Shown here: piece after piece, positions 27,328-34,896 of the stretch
Layout: every line of letters starts with the position of its first letter
Position numbering within the stretch: position 1 is the stretch's first letter
NCBI RefSeq assembly: GCF_009377185.1
Contig: NZ_VJZC01000016.1
Coordinates: 1-50,200 of the forward strand
From: Streptomyces spongiae
Lineage (GTDB): Bacteria > Actinomycetota > Actinomycetes > Streptomycetales > Streptomycetaceae
Reading direction: 5' to 3'
DNA: 50,200 nucleotides
Position numbers and translations under genes: made by a program
Notes under the pieces: model-generated
The model's input: the letters and a program-made list of their open reading frames with translations, nothing else
Database searches by the model: none
What the model was told of the DNA's origin: nothing

Positions 27328-28712
27328 CCGAGCTCGCGACCATGGACTTCCATCCGCAGCCCCAGTCCGGCGACGCCAGGCCCTGGGCCTTCCCGGCGCC
27401 GGAGCGTGGCACCCTCGACAACGGTCTGACGGTGCTGCGCTGCCACCGCCCCGGCCAGCAGGTCGTCGCCGTCGAGGTGCTCCTCGAAGCGCCCCTGGAG
27501 GCCGAGCCGACGGGCCTCGACGGTGTCGCCACGATCATGGCCCGTGCCTTCTCCGAGGGCACCGACAAGCACTCCGCCGAGGAGTTCGCCGCCGAGCTGG
27601 AGCGCTGCGGCGCCACCCTCGACGCACACGCCGACCACCCCGGCGTACGGCTCAGCCTCGAAGTCCCCGTCTCACGGCTCCCCAAGGCGCTCGGTCTGCT
27701 CGCCGACGCCCTGAGGGCCCCCGCGTTCGAGGACAGCGAGGTCGAGCGGCTGGTGCGCAACCGGCTCGACGAGATCCCGCACGAGACCGCCAACCCGGGC
27801 CGCCGTGCCGCGAAGGAGCTCTCCAAGGAGCTGTTCCCGGCGACCTCGCGCATGTCGCGCCCGCGCCAGGGCACCGAGGAGACGGTCGAGGGCATCGACT
27901 CGGCGGCCGTGCGCGCCTTCTACGAGAGGCACGTCCGCCCCGCCACGGCCACCGCGGTCGTCGTCGGCGACCTCACCGGCGTCGACGTGGACGAGCTGCT
28001 CGGCGACACCCTGGGCGCCTGGACCGGCTCCTCGGCCCAGCCGCGCCCGGTGCCCGCGGTGACCGCCGACGACACCGGCCGTGTCGTCATCGTGGACCGT
28101 CCCGGCGCCGTCCAGACGCAGTTGCTCATCGGCCGCGTCGGTGCCGACCGGCACGACCGCGTGTGGCCGGCCCAGGTGCTCGGCACGTACTGCCTCGGTG
28201 GCACCCTCACCTCCCGCCTGGACCGCGTCCTGCGCGAGGAGAAGGGCTACACCTACGGTGTGCGCGCGTTCGGCCAGGTGCTGCGTTCCGCGCCCGACGG
28301 CTCGGGCGCCGCGATGCTCGCCATCAGTGGCTCCGTCGACACGCCCAACACCGGTCCGGCGCTCGACGACCTGTGGACCGTGCTGCGCACCCTCGCCGCC
28401 GAGGGACTGACGGACGCCGAGCGTGATGTCGCCGTGCAGAACCTCGTCGGGGTCGCCCCCCTCAAGTACGAGACGGCCGCCGCCGTCGCGAGCACCCTCG
28501 CCGACCAGGTCGAGCAGCACCTGCCGGACGACTACCAGGCGACGCTGTACCGGCAGCTCGCCGCGACCGGGACCGTGGAGGCCACCGCGGCCGTTGTGAA
28601 CGCCTTCCCGGTGGACCGTCTGGTGACCGTCCTCGTCGGTGACGCCGCGCAGATCGAGGAGCCCGTCAGGGCCCTCGGAATCGGCGAAGTCTCCGTCGTA
28701 CGCGCCGAGTAG
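27324..28712 (+). CDS. M16 family peptidase-like protein (non-catalytic subunit)
   Basis: The 462-residue protein has the same M16 fold as its upstream partner, including the C-terminal R/Y motif region (SRLDRVLREEKGYTYGVRA). The HXXEH zinc motif is absent: the equivalent segment reads IMARAFSEGT. It should therefore be the substrate-binding, non-catalytic subunit. GTG 27324 overlaps the upstream stop by four bases. A very strong terminator follows 41 bases after the stop. Confidence 0.9.
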   Translation: MTELATMDFHPQPQSGDARPWAFPAPERGTLDNGLTVLRCHRPGQQVVAVEVLLEAPLEAEPTGLDGVATIMARAFSEGTDKHSAEEFAAELERCGATLDAHADHPGVRLSLEVPVSRLPKALGLLADALRAPAFEDSEVERLVRNRLDEIPHETANPGRRAAKELSKELFPATSRMSRPRQGTEETVEGIDSAAVRAFYERHVRPATATAVVVGDLTGVDVDELLGDTLGAWTGSSAQPRPVPAVTADDTGRVVIVDRPGAVQTQLLIGRVGADRHDRVWPAQVLGTYCLGGTLTSRLDRVLREEKGYTYGVRAFGQVLRSAPDGSGAAMLAISGSVDTPNTGPALDDLWTVLRTLAAEGLTDAERDVAVQNLVGVAPLKYETAAAVASTLADQVEQHLPDDYQATLYRQLAATGTVEATAAVVNAFPVDRLVTVLVGDAAQIEEPVRALGIGEVSVVRAE

Positions 28713-28753
28713 GCGCTCACTCGGCCCGGAGCACGGGCCGACACGGTCCCGCC

Positions 28754-28801
28754 ACATCCGGGGGCTCCGGTGAAGAAAGAGTCACCGGAGCCCCCGGATG
28801 T
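28754..28801 (+). terminator. Strong intrinsic terminator after the M16 pair
   Basis: The 20-base arms 28754-28773 and 28782-28801 are perfect complements around the loop AGAAAGAG. It separates the M16 operon from the riboswitch region. Confidence 0.9.
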
Positions 28802-28945
28802 CCGTATTGCGGGAGAGGTTGCGTGTCTGCCCTGTGGCATGCGCTACAAATCCCGTGATCCGTTTGTGATTTCAAAGAGGGCCCGCTTAGCGTCGGTCCG
28901 GCTGTTCGTCAGCAGTACGCCGCACCCGCGGCACCGGACAGTCAT

Positions 28946-29097
28946 CGCCGAGTCCCCGTACGGCGCGAGCCAGGGGAGCCGGGGACCCACCGCAGTCCCT
29001 GGGGTGAATCGGACGCCCTTCACCTGGTGAAGGGGGCCCGTAGGAGACCTTCCTTGCTCCGAACCCGTCAGCTAACCCGGTAGGCGAGAGGGAAGGA
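28946..29097 (+). promoter_or_regulatory. c-di-AMP riboswitch (ydaO/yuaA type)
   Basis: The leader of the M23 gene shows ydaO-class landmarks in order: CGCCGAGTCCCC (28946-28957), GAGCCGGGGACC (28976-28987), GGGGTGAATCGG (29001-29012), TAGGAGACCTTCC (29041-29053), CGAACCCGTCAGCTAACCCG (29060-29079), and TAGGCGAGAGGGAAGG (29081-29096). In Streptomyces this riboswitch controls cell-wall hydrolases such as rpfA and M23 proteins; c-di-AMP normally turns them off. Confidence 0.9.
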
Positions 29098-29113
29098 AAG
29101 GACCAGCCACTTC

Positions 29114-29878
29114 ATGGCGTACACCTGCGCCGCCGGGAAGCACCGTCGTCCCAGCCGGATGAAACGCGCGACCACGAAGGCCGTCGGCGCCGCCGCGCTC
29201 ACCACCACAGGCGTCATCGGCGCCCTGTCCGCCCCGGCGTTCGCCGCGGAGACCTCCGTCGAGCAGACCGGCTTCACCCAGGCCGTCGAGATCGGCGACA
29301 CGGTGGCCGAGCAGATCGACGCCCAGGCCGCCGCCCAGCAGCAGGCCGCCGAGGAGGCCGCCGCGCAGAAGAGGGCCGAGGCCCTCGCGAAGCAGCGCGC
29401 GGAGGAGGCGGCCAAGAAGGAGCGCGAGGCCAAGGAGCGCGCCGCCCGCGAGGCCGAGCGCAAGCGCCTCAACACCTTCGTCGCCCCGGTCAGCGGCTCG
29501 TACGTCTCGACCGGCTACAAGTCCGGCGGTGCCGTCTGGTCCTCCGGCAGCCACACCGGCATCGACTTCCACGCCTCCTCCGGCACGGCCGTCCACGCGG
29601 TCGGCTCCGGCACCGTCGTCGAGGCGGGCTGGGGCGGTGCCTACGGCAACAACATCGTCATCAAGATGAACGACGGCACGTTCACGCAGTACGGCCACCT
29701 GTCGTCCATCGGCGTCTCCGTCGGACAGACGGTCACCCCCGGCCAGCAGATCGGCCTCTCCGGGGCGACCGGCAACGTCACGGGTCCGCACCTGCACTTC
29801 GAGGCCCGCACGACGGCCGAGTACGGCTCGGACATCGACCCCGTCGGCTACCTGCGCTCGCACGGCGTGAACGTCTGA
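29114..29878 (+). CDS. Secreted M23 family peptidoglycan endopeptidase
   Basis: The 254-residue protein has an atypically long basic N-terminus, a signal peptide (ending ...SAPAFAAE near residue 45), a coiled-coil of about 70 residues rich in Ala/Glu/Lys, and a C-terminal LytM/M23 domain (about 125-250). The zinc motifs are HXGXD (SHTGIDFHA) and HXH (GPHLHFEAR). It cleaves peptide cross-links in the wall and probably acts in growth, germination or sporulation. The start is ATG 29114 downstream of the riboswitch; the ATG at 29159 (MKRATT) is an alternative. Control by c-di-AMP is strongly indicated. Confidence 0.92.
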   Translation: MAYTCAAGKHRRPSRMKRATTKAVGAAALTTTGVIGALSAPAFAAETSVEQTGFTQAVEIGDTVAEQIDAQAAAQQQAAEEAAAQKRAEALAKQRAEEAAKKEREAKERAAREAERKRLNTFVAPVSGSYVSTGYKSGGAVWSSGSHTGIDFHASSGTAVHAVGSGTVVEAGWGGAYGNNIVIKMNDGTFTQYGHLSSIGVSVGQTVTPGQQIGLSGATGNVTGPHLHFEARTTAEYGSDIDPVGYLRSHGVNV

Positions 29879-29894
29879 CACCCCGCGCCCCACG

Positions 29895-29923
29895 AGGCCC
29901 CGGCTCACCGAGCCGGGGCTTTC
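29895..29923 (+). terminator. Intrinsic terminator after the M23 gene
   Basis: GCCCCGGCTC (29897-29906) and GAGCCGGGGC (29910-29919) pair perfectly across a three-base loop and are followed by TTTCG. Confidence 0.88.
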
Positions 29924-29926
29924 GTC

Positions 29927-29960
29927 GTTGTGACGTACCTCGTCCGTTGTGACGTACCTC
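29927..29960 (+). repeat. 15-bp direct repeat upstream of the GntR gene
   Basis: GTTGTGACGTACCTC occurs at 29927-29941 and 29946-29960, identical copies with a 19-base period. They lie about 120-155 bases upstream of the GntR start and could be regulator sites. Confidence 0.7.
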
Positions 29961-29962
29961 CT

Positions 29963-29989
29963 GTCCAAAAAATATCCCTGGATTTGGAC
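29963..29989. promoter_or_regulatory. Inverted repeat GTCCAAA-N13-TTTGGAC
   Basis: The arms at 29963-29969 and 29983-29989 are perfect complements in a locally AT-rich stretch upstream of the GntR regulator gene. An operator or a small hairpin is possible. Confidence 0.5.
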
Positions 29990-30081
29990 CCGCCATCGGA
30001 AATTCCGGCCGACTGCAATAGAGTCGCTGGAACACACGTCAATCAATGACGTTTCACGGGGATTAAGGCGGAGGTCGGGTC

Positions 30082-30798
30082 ATGCGTATTCCGGCGCACT
30101 CGGTATGCACGGCGATCCGTGATGACATCGTCGCGGGTGTCTACGAGCGCGGCGGCCGGCTCACCGAGGAACTCCTCGCCCGCCGCTACGGCGTCAGCCG
30201 CGTCCCCGTGCGTGAGGCGCTGCGCACCCTGGAGGCCGAGGGCTTCGTCGTCACCCGCCGGCACGCGGGCGCGTGCGTCGCGGAGCCCACCGAGCAGGAG
30301 GCCGCCGACCTGCTGGAGATGCGCATGCTGCTGGAGCCGCTGGGCGCCGCGCGTGCCGCCCAGCGCCGCACCGAGGCGCACCTGAAGGTGCTGCGCGGCC
30401 TGGTCAGGCTGGGCCAGGAGCGGGCCAGGCGGGGCAACAGCGACGACCTGCGCTCCCTGGGCGGCTGGTTCCACGAGACGCTCGCCCAGGCCTCCGGCAG
30501 CCCCGCGCTGACCTCGACTCTCGCCCAGCTGCGCCACAAGATCGCCTGGATGTACGCGGTGGAGGCGCCCGCCAACCCCGTCGAGTCGTGGGCCGAACAC
30601 GGCGGCATCGTGGACGCCGTCACGCGCGGCGACAGTGAGCGGGCCCGGACGATCACCGCCCTGCACACCGAACGCGCGAGTGCCGCGCACCGGCTGCGAT
30701 TTCCCGGTTCAGGCCGGCCGCTTCCCGGTCGCACCGACCGCGTGGAGCGTGTGAGAACTTCGCAACATCCCGTAAACATGACGAGCCTGCGGCATTAA
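30082..30798 (+). CDS. GntR family (FadR/FCD-type) transcriptional regulator
   Basis: The 238-residue protein has a GntR winged helix at about 8-70 (GRLTEELLARRYGVSRVPVR) and an FCD C-terminal domain with the metal/ligand residues in LGGWFHETL and WAEHGGIVDAV. The C-terminal 30 residues are basic and unstructured. ATG 30082 is preceded by AAGGCGGAGG. It belongs to the subfamily that senses carboxylic acids; its targets are unknown. Repeats upstream suggest autoregulation. It is convergent with ptsH over a terminator. Confidence 0.85.
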   Translation: MRIPAHSVCTAIRDDIVAGVYERGGRLTEELLARRYGVSRVPVREALRTLEAEGFVVTRRHAGACVAEPTEQEAADLLEMRMLLEPLGAARAAQRRTEAHLKVLRGLVRLGQERARRGNSDDLRSLGGWFHETLAQASGSPALTSTLAQLRHKIAWMYAVEAPANPVESWAEHGGIVDAVTRGDSERARTITALHTERASAAHRLRFPGSGRPLPGRTDRVERVRTSQHPVNMTSLRH

Positions 30799-30868
30799 CA
30801 CGAGAGCCGTATACAAAGAGGGTGGAATTCGCGGGGGATTATTTCTGCTGCCCGCGAAGAGGAAATGC

Positions 30869-30902
30869 GAAGGGCTCGCCCGATAATTCGGACGAGCCCT
30901 TC
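30869..30902. terminator. Bidirectional terminator between GntR gene and ptsH
   Basis: GAAGGGCTCG (30869-30878) and CGAGCCCTTC (30893-30902) are perfect complements with a 14-base loop. It lies between two convergent genes. Confidence 0.75.
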
Positions 30903-30944
30903 CATGTGTGCGCGGGTGACCTTTCGGGCCTTTTACCGCGTCAC

Positions 30945-31226
30945 TCAGACGGTCTCGGGAAGTTCCTCGAGTCCCTCGGCGACCAGCTTCGCCAGGCGGT
31001 CGAGCGCGATGTCCGCGCCCTCGGCCTCGGAGGCGAGCACGATCTCCTCGCCGCCCTGGGCGCCCAGGCCCAGCACCGCCAGCATGGAGGCCGCGTTGAC
31101 GGGGGTGCCGTCGGCCTTGGCGATCGTCACGGGGATACCGGAGGCCGTGGCGGCCCGGACGAAGATGGAGGCGGGGCGGGCGTGGAGGCCCTCGGCCCAG
31201 CCGACGTTGACGCGGCGCTCAGCCAT
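30945..31226 (-). CDS. ptsH: HPr phosphocarrier protein of the PTS
   Basis: The 93-residue protein has the HPr active-site motif GLHARPAS with His15, phosphorylated by enzyme I and passed to EIIA proteins. The region of the regulatory Ser is VNAASMLAVLGL (S47). ptsH here serves fructose and N-acetylglucosamine uptake and is a known DasR target in Streptomyces. ATG 31226 has GAAGGG at nine bases. The gene is monocistronic, ending at a bidirectional terminator, with two DasR boxes in its promoter region. Confidence 0.96.
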   Translation of the reverse strand: MAERRVNVGWAEGLHARPASIFVRAATASGIPVTIAKADGTPVNAASMLAVLGLGAQGGEEIVLASEAEGADIALDRLAKLVAEGLEELPETV

Positions 31227-31268
31227 GTGATGCTGCCCTTCAGGTGTCTCAGATGTATCGCTGTCTCA

Positions 31269-31298
31269 ACTGGTCTAGACCGGATTGTCTAGACCAGT
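31269..31298 (-). promoter_or_regulatory. Double DasR-responsive element (dre)
   Basis: Two dre sites centred on TCTAGA: 31269-31284 (ACTGGTCTAGACCGGA, 14 of 16 of the consensus ACTGGTCTAGACCAGT) and 31283-31298 (12-13 of 16). Together they form an inverted repeat of ACTGGTCTAGAC and GTCTAGACCAGT with a six-base centre. DasR represses pts genes in the absence of glucosamine-6-phosphate. Confidence 0.88.
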
Positions 31299-31380
31299 CT
31301 CCCACATCGTGATGTGGCACCGGATCGGGCCCACGGCCTGACCGCGCTCCGGCTTTTGTGTTCCCCCAGACTGCCCCGCG

Positions 31381-31434
31381 TCGTGTTCGAACGCGAGACC
31401 GCCCCACGACGTTGTCGTACGTGAGTCTTACTCT
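31381..31434 (+). promoter_or_regulatory. patA promoter region with palindrome
   Basis: A 16-base palindrome TCGTGTTC-GAACGCGA with one mismatched pair (31381-31396) lies upstream of a TANNNT hexamer TACTCT (31429-31434). The ATG follows after seven bases, suggesting a leaderless transcript. The palindrome may be an activator or repressor site. Confidence 0.45.
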
Positions 31435-31441
31435 GGGGCCC

Positions 31442-34243
31442 ATGCAGACCTCGTCGGACCGGCATGAGTACCCCGCCCACTGGGAGGCCGACGTGGTGCT
31501 GCGCGACGGCGGCACCGCGCGCATCAGGCCCATCACCGTTGATGACGCCGAGCGCCTGGTCAGCTTCTACGAGCAGGTCTCCGACGAGTCGAAGTACTAC
31601 CGCTTCTTCGCGCCGTACCCTCGCCTGTCCGCCAAGGACGTCCACCGCTTCACGCACCACGACTTTGTGGACCGGGTGGGACTCGCGGCCACGGTCGGCG
31701 GCGAGTTCATCGCCACCGTACGCTACGACCGCATCGATGCCGAGGGGATGCCCGCCTCCTCCCCGGCCGACGAGGCCGAGGTCGCCTTCCTGGTGCAGGA
31801 CGCCCACCAGGGGCGGGGCGTCGCCTCCGCCCTCCTCGAACACGTCGCGGCCGTCGCCCGGGAGCGGGACATCCGCCGCTTCGCCGCCGAGGTGCTCCCC
31901 GCCAACACCAAGATGATCAAGGTGTTCACCGACGCCGGGTACCAGCAGAAGCGCAGCTTCGAGGACGGCGTCGTCCGCCTGGAGTTCGACCTGGAGCCCA
32001 CCGACCGCTCCCTCGCCGTCCAGCGCGCACGGGAGCAGCGCGCCGAGGCCCGGTCCGTGCGGCGGCTGCTCACCCCCGGCTCGGTGGCCGTCATCGGAGC
32101 GGGACGCACCCCCGGCGGCGTCGGCCGCAACGTGCTCACCAACCTCCGGGACGCGGGCTTCACCGGGAGCCTCTACGCCGTGAACAGGGCCCTACAGGAG
32201 AAGGATCTCGACCAGGTCCCCGTGTACCGCTCCATCAGCGAGATCTCCGAGCCCGTCGACCTCGTGGTCGTCGCCGTCCCCGCCGAGCACGTCCCGGACG
32301 TCGTCGCCGAGTGCGGAGAGCACGGCGTGCAGGGCCTCGTGGTCGTCTCCGCCGGGTACGCCGAGAGCGGTCCCGCGGGGCGCGAGCGCCAGCGCGAACT
32401 GGTGCGCCAGGCCAGGACGTACGGCATGCGCATCATCGGGCCCAACGCCTTCGGGATCATCAACACCTCGCCGGACATCAGGCTCAACGCCTCCCTCGCC
32501 CCCGAGATGCCGCGCCCCGGACGGATCGGCCTCTTCGCCCAGTCCGGCGCCATCGGGATCGCCCTGCTGTCTCGCTTGCACCGGCGCGGGGGAGGGGTCA
32601 CCGGAGTCACCGGCGTGTCCACCTTCGTGTCGTCGGGCAACCGCGCGGACGTCTCCGGCAACGACGTGCTCCAGTACTGGTTCGACGACCCGGACACCGA
32701 CGTCGCCCTCATGTACCTGGAATCCATCGGCAACCCGCGCAAGTTCACACGCCTCGCGCGCCGCACGGCCGCGGCCAAGCCGCTGGTCGTGGTCCAGGGC
32801 GCCCGCCACGGCGGGGCGGCACCCCAGGGACACGCCGTACGGGCCACGCGGCTGCCCCACACCACCGTGTCCGACCTGCTGCGACAGGCCGGCGTGATCC
32901 GCGTGGACACGATCACCGAGCTCGTCGACACGGGCCTGCTGCTGGCCCGCCAGCCCCTGCCCACCGGCCCCCGCGTGGCGATCCTTGGGAACTCGGAGTC
33001 GCTGGGACTCCTGACGTACGACGCGTGCCTCGCCGAGGGACTCAGCCCCCTGCCCCCGCTGGACCTCACGACCGGGGCCTCGGCGGAGGACTTCCACGCG
33101 GCCCTGGCGCGGGCACTGGCGGACGACACCTGCGATGCCGTGGTCGTGACGGCCATACCGGCGGTGGGCGAGACGTCCGCCGCCGACGAGGCCCTCGCCG
33201 AGGCGCTCCGCTCGGCGGCGGCCGCGGCCCCGGCCAAGCCGGTCCTCGTGGTCCACGTGGAGCTGGGCGGACTCGCGGACGCCCTCTCCCGGGCCACCAG
33301 CACGGCACCCCACGCCGTACCGCTCCCCGACGAGCGGCCGGCCCCCGCGCGCGTGGAGGACGTCCGGCCGCCGGAAGACACCCACCTCATCCCCGCCTAC
33401 CCCGCCGCCGAGCGCGCCGTCCGGGCCCTCGCCGAAGCCGTGAGGTACGCCCAGTGGCGCCGCGAGGCCGCGGACCCCGGAAAGGTGCCCGAGTACGAGG
33501 ACATCGACGAGAAGGGCGCCGCCGACCAGATCGACACGCTCCTCGCGCGCGGGGAGGGCCTCACGCTCGGCACCGACCAGACGTGCGAGCTCCTCGCCCG
33601 GTACGGCATCCCGGTGCGCGAGGCCCGGCCCGCGCCCACCCCCGACGAGGCCGCCGCGGCGGCGCGCGCCCTCGGCTACCCCGTGGCCCTCAAGGCCACC
33701 GCCCCGCACCTGCGCCACCGCGCCGACCTGGGCGGCGTACGGCTGGACCTGACGGACGAGGAACAACTGCGCCGGGCGTACGCCGAGTTGACCGGCCTCT
33801 TCGGCAGGCCCGAGGAGCTGCGGCCCGTCGTGCAGGGCATGGCCCCACGCGGTGTCGACACGGTCGTCCGGGCCGTCATCGACCCGGCGGCCGGAGCGGT
33901 GGTCTCCTTCGGGCTCGCCGGGGCCGCCTCGCAACTGCTCGGCGACACCGCGCACCGGCTGATTCCGGTCACCGACCGGGACGCGGCCTCACTGGTCCGG
34001 TCGATCCGGACGGCACCGCTCCTCTTCGGCTGGCGCGGCTCCGCACCGGCCGACGTCGGCGCCCTCGAAGAGCTGCTCCTGCGCGTGTCCCGGTTGGTGG
34101 ACGACCACCCGGAGGTCGTCGCGGTCTCCCTGGAGCCGGTCGTCGTCGCCCCGCGCGGCCTGAGCGTCCTCGGCGCCACCGTCCGGCTCGCGCGCCCGCC
34201 CGCCCGCGACGACCTCGGTCCCCGGACGCTTCCGGTGTACTGA
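31442..34243 (+). CDS. patA: Protein lysine acetyltransferase, GNAT fused to acyl-CoA synthetase (NDP-forming)-like domains
   Basis: The 933-residue protein has an N-terminal GNAT acetyltransferase domain (about 15-185; acetyl-CoA loop around QDAHQGRGVASALL). CoA-binding and ligase domains of the ADP-forming acyl-CoA synthetase type follow (about 210-660, starting LTPGSVAVIGAGRTPGGVG), then a C-terminal ATP-grasp-like domain (about 690-920). This order is that of S. lividans PatA, which acetylates and inactivates acyl-CoA synthetases. ATG 31442 is preceded by a -10 at seven bases. The stretch PQGHAVRA may correspond to the catalytic His of ligases, so residual ligase activity is not excluded. 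It links acetyl-CoA status to acetate activation. Confidence 0.9.
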   Translation: MQTSSDRHEYPAHWEADVVLRDGGTARIRPITVDDAERLVSFYEQVSDESKYYRFFAPYPRLSAKDVHRFTHHDFVDRVGLAATVGGEFIATVRYDRIDAEGMPASSPADEAEVAFLVQDAHQGRGVASALLEHVAAVARERDIRRFAAEVLPANTKMIKVFTDAGYQQKRSFEDGVVRLEFDLEPTDRSLAVQRAREQRAEARSVRRLLTPGSVAVIGAGRTPGGVGRNVLTNLRDAGFTGSLYAVNRALQEKDLDQVPVYRSISEISEPVDLVVVAVPAEHVPDVVAECGEHGVQGLVVVSAGYAESGPAGRERQRELVRQARTYGMRIIGPNAFGIINTSPDIRLNASLAPEMPRPGRIGLFAQSGAIGIALLSRLHRRGGGVTGVTGVSTFVSSGNRADVSGNDVLQYWFDDPDTDVALMYLESIGNPRKFTRLARRTAAAKPLVVVQGARHGGAAPQGHAVRATRLPHTTVSDLLRQAGVIRVDTITELVDTGLLLARQPLPTGPRVAILGNSESLGLLTYDACLAEGLSPLPPLDLTTGASAEDFHAALARALADDTCDAVVVTAIPAVGETSAADEALAEALRSAAAAAPAKPVLVVHVELGGLADALSRATSTAPHAVPLPDERPAPARVEDVRPPEDTHLIPAYPAAERAVRALAEAVRYAQWRREAADPGKVPEYEDIDEKGAADQIDTLLARGEGLTLGTDQTCELLARYGIPVREARPAPTPDEAAAAARALGYPVALKATAPHLRHRADLGGVRLDLTDEEQLRRAYAELTGLFGRPEELRPVVQGMAPRGVDTVVRAVIDPAAGAVVSFGLAGAASQLLGDTAHRLIPVTDRDAASLVRSIRTAPLLFGWRGSAPADVGALEELLLRVSRLVDDHPEVVAVSLEPVVVAPRGLSVLGATVRLARPPARDDLGPRTLPVY

Positions 34244-34295
34244 TCCGTCCCCGGCAGTCACGGCAGAGCGGTCCCTCGCAGTCAGTGCGCCCCCG

Positions 34296-34301
34296 TAGGA
34301 T
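34296..34301 (+). promoter_or_regulatory. -10 hexamer (TAGGAT) of a leaderless DUF5998 transcript
   Basis: TAGGAT is seven bases before ATG 34309. No Shine-Dalgarno sequence precedes that ATG. The hexamer fits the HrdB -10 consensus. Confidence 0.5.
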
Positions 34302-34308
34302 GGACGTC

Positions 34309-34896
34309 ATGGCCAAGACCAGTACGACGACCCAGGGGCTGCGTGCGGCGATCGAGCGCAGCGGCTACTACCCGGCCCTCGTGGCCGAGGCGGTGGAGGC
34401 CGCTGTCGGCGGCGACGCCGTCCGGTCGTACCTGGTCCATCAGGAGACGACGTTCGACGCCAACGAGGTACGGCGGCACGTGACCGTGCTCGTCCTCACC
34501 GGCAACCGCTTCATCGTGAGCCACACCGATGAGCAGGCCGCGGACAGCACGTCCCCCACTCCGTACGCCACGACGTCCACCGAGTCCGTGAAGCTCGGCC
34601 GGATCTCCTCGGTCGTCGTCAGCCGGGTGGTCGCCAATCCGGAGTCGTACGCGCCGGGCACCCTGCCCCGCGAGGTCGTCCTGACCATCGGCTGGGGTGC
34701 CGTCTCCCGCATCGACCTGGAGCCCGCGGCCTGCGGCGACCCCAACTGCGAGGCGGACCACGGCTACACGGGCAACTCGACGGCGGACGACCTCAGCCTG
34801 CGCGTCAGCGAGGCCGGGGACGGCCCGGAGACGGTGCGCCAGGCCCTCGCCTTCGCGCAGTCCCTCTCCGAGGCGACCGCGGACGTCGCCCGCTGA
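34309..34896 (+). CDS. DUF5998 family protein
   Basis: The 195-residue protein belongs to the conserved actinobacterial DUF5998 family. It has beta-rich sequence (VTVLVLTGNRFIVSHTDEQ), a short Cys-containing motif CGDPNCEADHGY that could bind metal, and a C-terminal helix (ETVRQALAFAQSLSEATA). No signal peptide or membrane segment is seen, so it is cytoplasmic. I prefer ATG 34309 over ATG 34300 because of the -10 spacing. The stop overlaps the start of the next gene in TGATG, so the two are translationally coupled. Confidence 0.85.
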   Translation: MAKTSTTTQGLRAAIERSGYYPALVAEAVEAAVGGDAVRSYLVHQETTFDANEVRRHVTVLVLTGNRFIVSHTDEQAADSTSPTPYATTSTESVKLGRISSVVVSRVVANPESYAPGTLPREVVLTIGWGAVSRIDLEPAACGDPNCEADHGYTGNSTADDLSLRVSEAGDGPETVRQALAFAQSLSEATADVAR

